Assembly: GCA_021613535.1 (NCBI GenBank)
Contig: CP075492.1
Span: 12,834,001 to 12,898,000 of the forward strand
From: Adineta vaga
Lineage: Eukaryota > Rotifera
DNA length: 64,000 nucleotides
Reading direction: 5' to 3'
In this document: positions 1-16,295 of the stretch, in pieces
Numbering within the stretch: the first letter of the stretch is position 1
How the letters are laid out: each line of letters opens with the position of its first letter
Made by a program: the position numbers and the translations under genes
Notes under the pieces: model-generated
The model's database searches: none
What the model was told of the DNA's origin: nothing
The model's input: the letters and a program-made list of their open reading frames with translations, nothing else

Positions 1-1147
1 AATCAAATAAAACCTTTTTAAAACTATGACACATGTTAAAATGACGACATCTATAGATGTCAACATTCTGCATTTACTAAACTATGAATAATACAACATT
101 TTAAGCTGACGACAATTCATTTTTATGTGATATTTTTTAAACCAAACAAGCAGTAGATCGATCATCATCGTTTGTGGTCTCTTGAAGATTCTTATACTTC
201 GTTAAGATAGTTTGTATGAGTCGAACTTTCTTAATATATCTGTCAGTCAATACATTCTTTATTCTGCCAATTCATCTATAGCTAGAAGATGTTACACTTT
301 CGATAATAAATCATCCTGTTGAAACATCTCGCTGACATATTCAATTTTTTTCTCATGTACGTTGTCAGAGTTCATCGAATTCAAATGATAGTCATCTCAA
401 TGATGCTTTTTCTTCACATTTCTCCTTGTCATGTTGATGCGTTATAGTGATAGTCTAAGCATTGGTAAACAATGATTGATTTCAGTTAGATGAAATACTC
501 GATGGAATTTTGTCAGGAGCAGAAAAAAGATTTGTCTTTAATCGAAATGATTTTTGCTATTAGTCTCCTTTTTTTTCATCTTTCACTCACGTTTTATACA
601 CATCGAGCTTTACAAAAACAAACGAAACAACTCATGTGTATATGAAAACTAGGAAAAATATGACAGACATACAAACACACAAGAAAATATATAAAAAAAG
701 AAGAGAAAGAAAGAGAGTGAGAGAGAGAGAGACGAATAGAAGATAAGTAGTAATAGTAATAGTAGTAGGAATAGTAGTATTAGAGTGTGTATGTATAGAC
801 TGAGAAGATCGATTGTCCCATATTTGTTAGTAACGATTTTTCTAGTGATCATCATACACTCTATTTGTTCTTTTGCTTGACATTTAAAGAAAATTTCACC
901 GGTTCAAATTTTAGTTGAAAGAAGGATGAAGCAAATTTTAAATAGACAGAAAAAAATCCAAAAAGAAAATGCATTCTTTTTTCTTTTCGATACCGTGTGT
1001 GAAATAGAACGACTATTACGTTTAAGAATGCTTTGCACAATATCTACAGAAAATCAATCGACGATAATATTTGATAAATTAAGGAAATATGAAAACGAAG
1101 AAGAAGAAGAAGAAGAAGAAGAGAAAAGGCAAACAAAAACCGGTTCA
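1..1147. other. gene-free flank 3' of FOXO
   Basis: No coding region could be supported. The stretch holds low-complexity tracts, including a GA-rich run near 710-732 and a GAA-type run near 1098-1122 that gives spurious Leu-rich or Glu-rich frames. It is likely the 3' UTR and downstream spacer of the FOXO gene. Confidence 0.5.
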
Positions 1148-2945
1148 TTACACCTGTTGATTGTGCATATCTAAATGAAAAAGATTTATTTTCTGTAAAG
1201 TAAATTTGAAATAAATAAATTAATCTTACCAACAATAGGTCTTTTAAGCACCGTACGTAGTAGTGATGACGATGTTGGATCATTATGTGCAGAAAGTTGA
1301 TGGTGATCATCGATCATTCCATGATGATGATGAACAAGATTTGAAAGATCATTATCGTCATCATCGTCGTCATTGTCTCTATCGAAATCATTTAATTGAA
1401 GTAATGTTTCAATATCTGAATGATGTTGATGATGATGACTATAAAGTGTTAGAGTCCCAGTCGAAGTCGGGTGTAGATAACCACCGGTTAATGATGAAGA
1501 AGTTTTATGTGGATAGGAATAACTTGATGAGGATGAAGCAGAAGAAGATGATGAAGCTAAATTATTATTTGTCGTTAGAATAGGTGGTGAAAGTGATGAA
1601 GAAGATGAATGTGATGATGTTGAATGAACACGTAAGAACGAATGTTGTTCATCAGGTGAATCAAGCGTTTGTGCTTGTTGTTGTAATGGATATGTTAATC
1701 CATTATGAGTATGATAGGAATCAATTGGAAGAAGATGATGATCGTTCAGCACCGGTTGTTGATGATAATATTCATGAGTTGAATTTGGATCATAAGTTGA
1801 TTCATGATGATGTTGGTAGAGTGTATGTGGCTGATGATGAGAATGGTGATGGTGAAAATGATGTGGTTGATAAGAATAAGCACTGGTATGATTAGGATTT
1901 GAAGATGTATTAGATACATAATTAGTTGATATATCATCAAATGGGTATGTCGATTGAATTCCACCAGTCGGATTACTGTTCGTAATAGGTGTATGAACGG
2001 ATGTTGCATAGAGTTCTTGATCATAAAGATGATTGACTGGTGTATCCGAATCTAGCTGTGTGGACCATGGATGAGGATCATAAATAGGTACGGATGATAT
2101 ATCAGAAAGTGGAATTTGTTGAGGAGTTGATTCTAATTGTCGTTCAGTTATCGGTAATATTCGAGACGATTTTAGATTTGTACGAGTTGTACGAAGTCGT
2201 TTAGGAGCTGGTGGAGTTGCTTTTGGAGTTCGACCTAAACGCCGACGTGGTTGTTTACATTCATTGGATGATGATAATGTATCATTAGATAAATTCAATG
2301 ACGGATTTTTTTCATCGGGATTAATTATCCACCATGATGATTTGCCTGTACCTTCACTTTGTATACGTTTAAATCGGTTATGTAACGATAAATTATGACG
2401 AATTGAATTCTGAAGAGAAAAGAAAAATAAGTTTGTAATGAGAATCCTTTCAATTGAATAATTACCTTCCAACCAGCACTACTAACTCTATCGACTTTAT
2501 TACGAAAGAAAGGAACATATTTAATCATCCAATCATAAATTTCTGATAGAGTTAAACGTTGTTCACTACTCGTTGTAATTGCTTTACTAATTAATTCGGC
2601 ATAACTTAAATTACCCCAAGCATTTTTTCTTGTACCACTACCATTTTTTTTCGATAAACCAAGTTCATATTCAACATGTTGAGCTAATTGTGGATCAATA
2701 TTAGTTAGTGAATTTGTGCCTATTTCAGTTGGCACATTACCAACTGTTAATGTGTTCGTATTTGTTGTTAAGACGGTTGATAATGACGTTTTTGGTGATA
2801 GTGATGATGAACAAACTGATGGTGATCGTGATGAATCACTATGATGATAGTGATGATAATGATGAAGGTCAGATTGATGTTTCACCATTGAATTATCGCT
2901 TACTAAATCACAAGATGATCGAATACCAATATGACTGTTGTTCAT
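1148..2945 (-). CDS. foxo: FOXO-family forkhead transcription factor
   Basis: Nuclear DNA-binding transcription factor of the insulin/stress pathway. Exons on the minus strand are 2945-2466, 2409-1230 and 1170-1148, giving about 560 residues. The forkhead domain spans about residues 108-200. It has the FOXO-specific [16 protein letters not shown] start, the extra loop before SSAGWK that separates FOXO from other Fox classes, then [13 protein letters not shown] and [12 protein letters not shown] basic [10 protein letters not shown] stretch follows and looks like a nuclear signal. The first intron (56 nt) cuts the recognition helix region between GWK and NSIRH, in phase 0. The last exon (DMHNQQV, stop) is inferred from a good GTAAG donor at 1229 and TTTAG acceptor at 1171; without splicing the frame runs to 1186. 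The C-terminal half is rich in His, Ser and Gln. No RxRxxS/T AKT consensus was found, which is unusual for FOXO. A further upstream exon cannot be excluded. Confidence 0.9.
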
Positions 2946-5594
2946 GATCGTTCAATATTAATAGTTGCATTGGAAAATAATTTGTTAGACTAGAAGAAAG
3001 ATGACGTCGATAATAGTGGTGATGATGACGATGATGAATGAAGAACGGATCGTTTTCTAGAAAATACAGCTGATAATTGATTTCGATTGAAAAGCTAGTA
3101 ATAAAAATAATCTAGGAAAAACTTTTTTTTTCATCATCTTCTTCATCTTCTTTTCATTCTCGGTTTTGTGCGCAGCCGGAACCTATGAATGCCTACAGTG
3201 GCATCGAGAGCGCACAAGCGAGTCGTTCAAGGACGTGATTAGTGCATGCGTCTTGCCGTCGCTTCTCTTTCTCGTCTCCTTACACCATTTTGCTCTAGCC
3301 CGACGTTTTTTCTATTGAGAAGCAAAAAAACAAAATCATTCTGCGCGTTTTTTTTCCTCTCCATATTGGATAGACGCGTCGCATCGCATCGCGTAATTTT
3401 TTTGCCTTTTTTTTCTTCCCCTTTTTTTTTCCAGTCGCTCGAGTACTGCACGTCGTAACATACAACAACGATAGACCGACATAGGCAACCCGCTAAATAC
3501 ATATAAAGAGAGAAAGGAAAGGGATCGCACAAGCTCGTCTGCTCTTCATAATCACATATAGAATATATATATATTCTATATTATATAAAGAGTGTGGTAA
3601 TATTCAAAATATTTCGTTCGTTCTTTCTTTCGTTTATCTGTTCTGTTCTGTTCTTTTTTTTGTCTTTAAGTCTTTATATATACTAGCACATGAGGGAAGA
3701 CATCCTGATGTATACAGAATAGCACAGTTGAAGAAAAGAGAAAAAAAGAAGGAGGGGGAGGAGGAGGAGACATCTAGCGTTGTTGCCGATGCATTCGTGC
3801 AGATTGACACGAACGTTCTGAGCTGCACAAACCTTCATCATCGTTTCTCTTTCATCATTCTATATTGTCTATCGTATATGGGTCTCAGTTAGCATACAGC
3901 AGCAAATCAGAAAGACAGTCATAGTAACATGAATAGTTCTGCTGTTAGTGCTAGATCGTTAGTGGAATGAAGCAGCGATAGAAGAAATCGAGACTATTTC
4001 GCCCTCTCTCTCTCTGATTCTTTCCTATTGTTGTTCTTCTTTGTTCTTTTCCTAGTAACAGAACATTATATGACACCTTTCAACAGACATCAGCAATGTG
4101 GTAACGCGTGCGTCAGACGCAAGGAAAGTCGATGAAGTGGAGTATGTTGACACTCGCTTTTGTCTTCTTGTCCTTGAAACATTGAATTGACACATCTCAC
4201 TATAAAAAAGAAGAAAAAAAAATGATATATTACTGATTAGATCGATAGAAAATCTCGATGAAGAAATATGTCCAACTTTGAAATGCAAAAGATTAACATC
4301 AATGTAACATAATTAGAAAGAAAACCCGACGAAGAAATATCATATCGCGTTCGTCTTTTTCTTTCTCGCACTACTTTATTCCCATCATACAGGTGTGCGT
4401 GCTGTGCTTTCTTTTGCCTTACACACATAAACGAAATCAAATTACACTCGTCTTTTTTTCCTGGGAGACGTTGAGTGGGAGCAAGATGAAGAAAGTGAGA
4501 GAGAGAGAGGGGGGAAAACGAGAGAAAGAGACAAAGCGCGCGTGCGCGCCCGCTCGAACACGTTGATGTAGGTATGCATAAAAAGAAAAGCGAAGTTAAC
4601 ATAATGACGACAACGATAATCATAATCTTCTCTATTGTATAAAGACTAAGAGATTAATATGATTTGATTTAATTGGACAGTTAGTTTACTATTAATAATA
4701 CAGCATTGTATTGTAACGAACCTATACCTATATACTTGGAAAATGTCATTGAAAAGAAGAATGTTCATATCTATGTAATAATCGAAAGCCTAGAAAATAT
4801 GAAGAAAAAAATAAAGAACAAGCCTTGTCATTATTGATTAATTCAGATAACTGATTGTCTATAATAATCCTTGATAATTACGTACGATTGAAATATAGAA
4901 AAGGCAAATATCAATACGATCAAAGTTATTGTATTCGAACTGTTCGCAATAGTAGATGATTGTACTTATAAGCATACCAAACAAAATACATGCTTACAAG
5001 ACCAATGATGGTCTTAAAATTTATATTTACAAGAAACGACATTTGAAAAAAAAACCTTTTTACGTGCACTTTATTTTGAATATACCTACCGTTTGATAAC
5101 GCTTAGATTTCGATCTATGAAAACCAACTAAAATATAATTAACTACAAAAGATGAAATGTATGAGAGAAGAAAATAACTGATATGTGTAGAACAAGAGAA
5201 CAAATGGTATGTTATCTATTTCTTTAAGTCATTGAAACCGAAATTTTCTCAAAAACAATGTGCGAAAAAGTACAATGATTTTCTATTAATATAATAATAT
5301 GTTAGTAAAATTTAACCGAACATATTCATTATGTGCATATTTCTATTGATTAAACTTGTAATTGATACTAATTCATGATATAATAAAATCATAATAGGAA
5401 TAAGTTTAAATAATTACACAACAAATTGCACGTACAAATTATTTGCTTTAATGAAAATAACCTTTTAATCATCATTCTTTTTTTTTAATTCTGAGACTAA
5501 TTTGATACTCTATTTTTCTATATGTTTATCTATTTTGCATAGGAAAAAGACAACAAGCAAAAAAAATAACAGAAAAAAAACTCAAAACTAGAAA
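2946..5594. other. FOXO upstream region and spacer to PAM16
   Basis: No gene is supported. A locally GC- and CpG-richer patch at about 3165-3260 and another at 4530-4555 stand out against the AT-rich background; the first lies 220-320 nt upstream of the FOXO start and may be its promoter. The rest is poly-T, poly-A and GA low-complexity sequence that yields only spurious short frames. Confidence 0.4.
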
Positions 5595-6165
5595 TTAAGT
5601 CGGAGTTGTTGCATCACTGGGATCTTCTTTTTGTTTATAGCGATTTGATTGTTTTTCGGAAGGCGAACGTCTCGATTCTTGTTCAAAACGTTCTTTAGCT
5701 CGATAAATTTTCGATTGAAGATAAAATGAACCACCTTTCGATTTATCATTGAGACTAAATAGATATTCATATTGTTTTTGAACTTTTTCAGCATCAGTCA
5801 GTTCAGCATCAGCTATATTTAGAATTTGTTTTGCTTCCTAGAAATACATTTATTTGAAATTCAAAACAGATAATCAGCAACTTACTTGAAGACTCATTCC
5901 AGTGATACGATCAGCTTGAACAGTTTTATTTGTTGTTTTACCACTTTGGGTGGTAGTTTTTGCATCTAAATATCAAATCAATAGCAAAACAAAATTTGAA
6001 AAACCAGAGCGTCTCTTACGCTGAAGTTCTTGACGAAGAGCACGAGTAAATGCTCGACCGATTACTTGTGAACCTAGGATCGCAATTTGGATTAAATGCT
6101 TTGCCTATGTAGAAAAAGAAAAGGACATGATTTGAAATTAAATTTGATGAAATTCGTCATACCAT
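5595..6165 (-). CDS. PAM16: PAM16/Magmas, import-motor subunit
   Basis: Mitochondrial inner-membrane J-like protein that pairs with PAM18 and regulates mtHsp70 in the TIM23 import motor. Exons are 6165-6163, 6104-6020, 5965-5886 and 5837-5595, 136 residues against about 125 in vertebrates. The N-terminus [19 protein letters not shown] and RALRQEL matches the family, as does the J-like part with [17 protein letters not shown] and [15 protein letters not shown]. The DKS replaces the HPD of active J proteins, as usual for PAM16. The first coding exon is only the ATG: ATG at 6165 is followed at once by a GT donor, and a 58-nt intron leads to GCAAAG, giving the family's MAK-type start. The C-terminal tail is charged and divergent. 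It lies tail-to-head with ABCE1. Confidence 0.9.
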
Positions 6166-6769
6166 TTAAATAAGATTTTTAAATGAAAACGTGATAATTA
6201 TTAATACTTAATCAAAACTAATGAACAAGACATTAAGAGATCAAATACTCATGATAATCTAGAACATTAAACAATGTCAAAAATGCACTCAAATCATTGC
6301 ATGAGACAAAGATGGAGTGGAGTTTTCTTTTCTTTAAATATCAATCGAATCCTGGTTTTATTATGTAGTCGAAATAATTTTACTTTACATAGAAGAGCAA
6401 AATAGATGTCGCACATAATCATATCATCATTGATATTCAAAAGCAAAACATTGCATTATAAATTGAATAATAAAGTTCGTTATTGTTGTTGTTGCTGTTC
6501 ATCTTGTGTAAAAGAATGTATATTTTTTGATTTTGTTATTTATTTATTAATCTTCTTCTCGTTGATAAGGTAACAAACAATTCACTGTTTAACGTGTATG
6601 TGTTACCTGATCGTGTATGTTTTTTATCTTTTGTTTAACAATAAAAATAACAACAACAAAAAGAAAAATCAAATTTATTTTGCCGTCTGTATGTCTTTCA
6701 AATAAGCGTCTGATTAGAAAGTTAATATGACGGTTTGAAGAAGTGGAATGAGATGATTTTTGTCGATGA
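6166..6769. other. spacer between PAM16 and ABCE1
   Basis: About 600 nt holding the ABCE1 3' region and the PAM16 upstream region. No further coding sequence was seen; short frames here are antisense or AT-rich noise. Confidence 0.5.
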
Positions 6770-9365
<2,596 letters not shown>

Positions 9366-9945
9366 TTTTACTCTCGAAATTAAAGAGATATCTAGAACGA
9401 AAAGAATTTTATATATATATATTTAGAATTTCGTAAGAATGAAAAATTGAGCAATTAATAAATTACATTCTTTACGTTAGAGTTTTATGAAATTTTTCTC
9501 GAGCTGAAATCTAGTCGATCGATCGAATATCGAAGAGAACATATTTTTAATTCTAAAGAAATATTAATCGAGTGAGGACATACATTCTTGTAGGCCTTTG
9601 TACCAAAGACAAATCAACAACAGAAAGAAATATTATTGGTATTTGAGAGAAAAAACGATGTATGAAAACATAATAAAATTCGATTGACATTGTATGTTGG
9701 TGACCTCTATCATGGAGAATTACATAGTACCATACAAGTTTTCTCTTTCTGATTCGAATTAGTGTTTAAATAAAGTTATTAGTGATCTATCAAATCTTAG
9801 AATTTTCTATTTTCTTGTAAAATGATTATGAAACACTTAGGTAAGGTGAAAAGGAATAGAACTTCGAGTTGATCTATGAAATTACATCATTTAATTGACT
9901 AAACTATTTTGTTACAAAAAATAGAAGGTTTGAAAATAGATTTAT
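9366..9945. other. spacer 5' of ABCE1
   Basis: AT-rich DNA between the ABCE1 start and the stop of the first GGCT-like gene. It contains a TATATA run near 9410-9422 that could serve the ABCE1 promoter. No coding region was seen. Confidence 0.4.
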
Positions 9946-10941
9946 TCATTGACGCAAACGTCCGATTGCTTTCCAATAAGTATGATGTTCGGAACTGGAT
10001 AGAGTATTGTAGTAAAAATCTTCGATTTGTGCGCGATGTTCATCACATATATCTTCGTTAGTCAATGGTAATTTATATAATGGTTCATAAAGAGTTTTAG
10101 CAATTACATTCGTTACTTCGCGTCCAGCAAGATTTGGTTTTAAAAATGTAAGAAAACTTTGTTGAAAATTATGCTGAGGATGATCATCTGATGGTATTCC
10201 TGCATATTCAAGAATTTTTCCATTAATACAAATCCATAATGGAAGAGAAGGATCACTTCCATTATGTTTTTGTAGATCTTCTTCAGAATAATAAACATCA
10301 GATGGAAAATCATTGAATGATTCAAATTCATGAGGTTGCTTTCTTGGAACGACTGGTTGATCATCTCGTAATCGATTGATATAGTCAGGTTGAACTTTAT
10401 AATATTCACAACCTTTTGTTATAACATCTAAATAACGTTCACGAGGTAGACCCATTGATTGATTTTTAACTTTAATTTGATAAGCATAAACAGTATGAGA
10501 TTGATTTTGATAATCAATACATTTAGTAATAATTCGATGATAAAAACATTCGATTTCATCTAAACGTATAATTTGATAATCAGGAATTAGATGAACAACC
10601 CCATGAAAACTTGCACCGGGACATGCTTCAATATCAGCAATTCCATTGAAACACCGAAAGACTAGTTTATGATCTGGACACATCGCTGGATAGGATATCA
10701 TCGATGTTATTTGACGAAGATATAACGATATAGGATTAATCATACTACCGATAGCAAAATACCAACAATAGCGTTTTCCATTCGGTAGAACAATTTCTGG
10801 TTCTTCTGGATTATTATTAGCAAGAACAGAGTCTACGAAAGATTTTTCTGGAACAGTTAATTTCGATTGTATAAGTTCACACGATAATTTAAAGTTAACA
10901 TCACTTGATGATGCATTTAATCGATGAAGTAAATGTGCCAT
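9946..10941 (-). CDS. GGCT-like protein with cytochrome-b5-like tail
   Basis: Single-exon gene of 331 residues. Residues about 55-175 resemble the gamma-glutamylcyclotransferase fold: YFAIGSMINP (the YGSN-type loop), GASFHGVVHLI (the GxxHGVLY strand) and LDEIECFYHRI, where a Glu sits where the family has its catalytic acid. Such enzymes release 5-oxoproline from gamma-glutamyl peptides in glutathione turnover. From about residue 217, YYSEEDLQKHNGSDPSLPLW and ICINGKILEY followed by LAGREVTNVIAK resemble the membrane-associated progesterone receptor class of cytochrome b5-like domains, although the usual heme-ligand tyrosine is not evident. The start was set at the second ATG because it aligns with the start of the neighbouring copy; six more residues are possible from 10959. 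It is a tandem paralogue of the gene at 11313-12328. The GGCT call is fair; the b5-like call is weaker. Confidence 0.75.
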   Translation of the reverse strand: MAHLLHRLNASSSDVNFKLSCELIQSKLTVPEKSFVDSVLANNNPEEPEIVLPNGKRYCWYFAIGSMINPISLYLRQITSMISYPAMCPDHKLVFRCFNGIADIEACPGASFHGVVHLIPDYQIIRLDEIECFYHRIITKCIDYQNQSHTVYAYQIKVKNQSMGLPRERYLDVITKGCEYYKVQPDYINRLRDDQPVVPRKQPHEFESFNDFPSDVYYSEEDLQKHNGSDPSLPLWICINGKILEYAGIPSDDHPQHNFQQSFLTFLKPNLAGREVTNVIAKTLYEPLYKLPLTNEDICDEHRAQIEDFYYNTLSSSEHHTYWKAIGRLRQ

Positions 10942-11312
10942 TGTGAAATACAAGATCATGTTTCTGTTGTATAATAAGTTAGAGATATTCGTACACTGAT
11001 TGGTATAACCAATTCAGCAATCAATGTCAAGCAGAAAGATGAGAACGTTGTGTCACTAATCTGCAGTATCTACTGTGCATTATTTTATAGCGCTCTGACT
11101 ATACATTGACATATAAATATAAATTAGGTCGATTTTCATGCAGATATGATTTCGTCAAGAACAAATCTTGGTTTATCTAGATCAGATCAGTGAGTTCCTA
11201 GACTCGTAGTGTTGATTTACTTTTATTAGGATTCAATAGATTCAATAGTGGATAAAAGCTCTAAAAAAGAATCAATCGGAATAAAATAGTATTAAGTTTA
11301 GTTTCCAGTATT
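10942..11312. other. spacer between the tandem GGCT-like copies
   Basis: About 370 nt of AT-rich DNA with the presumed promoter of the first copy. No coding content was seen. Confidence 0.4.
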
Positions 11313-12328
11313 TCACAAGACATTTCGAATATTTTTGTGGGAAAGACGACCGATGGGTATCCAGGATGATTCATTCTGTCCACTAGCAATTCTATTATGA
11401 TAAAAATCTTCGATTTGTGCACGATGTTCATCACATATGTCTTCGTTAGTCAATGGTAATTTATATAATGGTTCATAAAGATTTCTAGCAATTGAATTCG
11501 TTACTTCACGTCCAGCAAGATTTTCTTTGATGAATTTATAAAAGTGTTGTTGAATTTCATAGTCAGGATGATCGGTTGGTGGTAATCCTGCATATTCAAG
11601 AATTTTTCCATTAATACAAATCCATAGTGGAAGGGAAGGACACTTCCATTATGTTTTTGTAGATCTTCTTCAGAATAATAAACATCAGATGGAAAATCAT
11701 TGAATGATTCAAATTCGTGAGGTTGTTTTCTTGGAACGACTGGTTGATCATCTCGTAATCGATTGATATAGTCAGGTTGAACTTTATAATATTCACAACC
11801 TTTTGTTATAATATCTAAATAACGTTCATGTGGATAAGAACAAGGATAATTATTTAATTTCATTTGGTAAGCATAGGCGCTATGGATACGATCTTGATAA
11901 TCGATGCAATTAACTTTAATTCTATTGTAGCCAAATTCAACTTGATCTAAAATTGTCATATGATCACTAGATAGAAGATGAACAACTCCATGGAAGCTCA
12001 TTCCGGAACATGCTTCAATATCCGCCATACCTCCAGATCCTCGAAAAACTAATTTATAATCTGGACATTTTGCTGGATAGGACATAAGTGGTTTTATTTC
12101 ACGAAGATATAGAGAAACAGGATTAATCATACTACCAATAGCAAGATACCAGTAAAACTTTTGACCGTCGGATGAAATAATTTCTGGTTCTTCTGGCTTA
12201 TCATTAACAAGAATGGCGTCTACAATGGATTTTTCATCAGACGTTAGTTCCGATTGAATAGCTTCGCAAGATAATTTGAAATTTGCATCACTTAATGATG
12301 AATTTAAACGATGAGATGAACTTTCCAT
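11313..12328 (-). pseudogene. second GGCT-like/b5 copy, frameshifted
   Basis: Tandem paralogue of the gene at 9946-10941, same strand. The N-terminal GGCT part is intact, with YLAIGSMINP, MSFHGVVHLL and LDQVEFGYNRI. Against the first copy one T is missing between 11640 and 11641, at the start of the b5-like domain. The frame then shifts and stops at 11501 after 275 residues. In the other frame the b5-like part stays open to a TGA at 11313, including ICINGKILEYAG and AGREVTNSIARNLYEPLYK. Absence of further lesions means a recent mutation, an allele difference or a sequencing error. A truncated GGCT-only protein may still be made. Confidence 0.75.
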
Positions 12329-12753
12329 TATAAATTTTTTTAGGGTGTGTAAATTATGCTATTTACTATACATTAATCATTTTACGAGAATAATGTTTGA
12401 CCAATCAATTTTCATTCTTTTGTTTTTTCGTGTCACAGGTAGCTGATAGCGACTCAAAGTTTCTAATCTGCTTAGTCGTAAATCGTAAACAAAGAACACT
12501 TACTATGAAAAATTGCACTGTCATAAACATTTATAGAAATATGAATCTTGTATCCGTTAAATCTATATTCTGTAGAAAAATTTATTTCAGTAAACTTCGT
12601 TAGTCTTTAAAATTCAAAATATTCCAAAGTTTTATTGATGGAAAAACGAATTGTAATAGTAAATTCGTGATACATGAAATAAAATTTATAAAAAATATAT
12701 GTATATATGGCATTATATGCAATAGAAAATTGTGTACACTGCTTTTTTAGGTT
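12329..12753. other. spacer
   Basis: About 425 nt between the frameshifted GGCT copy and the four-TM gene. A short plus-strand open frame at 12397-12603 has no recognisable content and is not supported. Confidence 0.35.
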
Positions 12754-13450
12754 TTAAACTTGTGAATACGTATACGTTTTAATAAATTTTGCCAACTCAA
12801 AAGACAGTTTCAGAGTTAAAATCTAGAATAGAAAACATATACAAATCGAATACATCATTAGATTAGAGTTCTTACCGCAATAGTTGCCATTACTGCAAAA
12901 ATTATAATAATAAAAGTAATCAATTCATATGATTGATTAGTAGCACCAAAGCCAACACCTAATGCCGTAATAGCTAAAATTAGATAACTGAAAATTAGAG
13001 ATACTACAACGAATAGAACCATTCCGATTGAAGCAAACTAAAATGTTTTAAAAGTTAAGTAAAAACATTACAACTATAAAATAACATACAATAATTAATC
13101 CAACTCGATATTGTGTATATGCAACTGAAAGACCAAATGCATAGTAGAAAGTCATAACAATAATTGGAATCAATGATTGAATCTCATGTTTATAGTCTGT
13201 TGCATTATCATAGAATACAGAATGTATTCCAGCACCAAGAATTACATTGCAGAGAAACTATACAGAAGTAAAGTTTTATTTATCGAATATAATAGTCTTT
13301 CAATCCATTGAAAGTTACCCATTGTATAAAAAGCATGGTAAGAAGGTGTTTTTGCGTTGTGAATATCTTTTGGTTTTCGTCAGACGTGAATGATTGTTCA
13401 TGTTTCTCAGTTTGATCTAATGTCAATGTTTTATCTGTTTCTGATGCCAT
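12754..13450 (-). CDS. small four-TM membrane protein, unknown
   Basis: Not recognised as a named family. Exons are 13450-13319, 13257-13090, 13037-12876 and 12822-12754, 176 residues, with introns of 61, 52 and 53 nt and all phases consistent. The N-terminal 35 residues are polar (MASETDKTLTLDQ...). Four hydrophobic segments follow: LLTMLFIQWFLCNVILGAG, then SLIPIIVMTFYYAFGLSVA, then VGLIIFASIGMVLFVVVSL with its continuation, and ELITFIIIIFAVMATIAIL. The short cytosolic tail is basic. The topology resembles tetraspan/MARVEL or MS4A-like proteins, but no diagnostic motif is visible. Without the last splice the third exon would stop a few codons after GCG, so the fourth exon is inferred. Confidence 0.65.
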
Positions 13451-14340
13451 CTTGAGAAAAGAAAATCTTCATATCAAATGAAAGAGACGATACATTTTTT
13501 TCAACATATATATTCTGATGTATTTCTCATTGTCAATCGTCGTCACAGCTGTCAGCAGCACTATTCACTTTTGATGGAATACCTTGAAAAGGTTATTTAC
13601 TGTCGCCTATCGATCCGTTCATATGAGAGAGAGAGAGAATATGTCAATGACCGTATGATGATTACATGCATCAAAACTGAGCAATCATTTCTTTTAAATA
13701 GATGCAATATGTGGTCTTTTTTTTCTACGGTAGTATTCATATAAAAAATGTTGAGATATAATTCTACTTGGAAGATTACTGTCAAGTGCAAAACGATAAA
13801 TTCTCCATCTACAATCATTCATTGAATACGTATTGTGTAATTCAATTACATCATTTTCATAGGGTACGGGACAAAAATAGTTATCAATTTATGATAAAAT
13901 ACTCAACATTCAAGCATTAAAGAATGATCTAATATACTGACATTTACTCATAAAATTTGCAATATCTATGCTTTTTTTACGTTTAAAACATCTACCGAAC
14001 AACCTGACAAACATTCACAGCGACGTATATATAAACGACATCATTATACTCATGAAATGTTTTCATTGACATTTTGTTTCTTTCTTAAACACTAACTTAC
14101 ATAGAAACTAATCTCTAATTAAAAACTATTTCAGTTATTTCATGTAAGACATTCATCGCCTGACAAATTGCTTTTCATGATAAAATATGTATGTATATTA
14201 TATCGACGTTATACACATGGAATGCATTTGGTATTAATCAAGAGAATAAATGAACAGAGACTATACATGAGAAGAAAAACAAAGAGAAAAAAAAGAAAAC
14301 AATTTGACGAACATAGAAACAACATTGAAATAAAGATCTT
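13451..14340. other. spacer
   Basis: No gene supported. A (GA)-rich patch at 13625-13640 produces overlapping short frames on both strands. The region should hold the four-TM gene promoter and the CDKL 3' UTR. Confidence 0.4.

Positions 14341-16295
<1,955 letters not shown>

Noticed and set aside
1263-2024. Open frames antisense to or in other frames within the FOXO exon 2 region
   Set aside because: They are shadows of the His/Asp/Ser-rich repeats of FOXO and have simple repeat composition (Asp/His/Val runs).
3239-4623. Several short frames upstream of FOXO, some with Arg/Lys or Phe/Ser runs
   Set aside because: They lie in poly-T/GA low-complexity DNA on both strands, and no domain or splice pattern supports them.
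5588-5794. Minus-strand frame overlapping PAM16 exon 4
   Set aside because: It is a wrong-frame shadow; the correct frame reads the PAM16 C-terminus with [11 protein letters not shown].
10140-10409. Second minus-strand frame in the first GGCT-like gene
   Set aside because: Out-of-frame shadow. The same shadow becomes the terminal frame of the frameshifted second copy.
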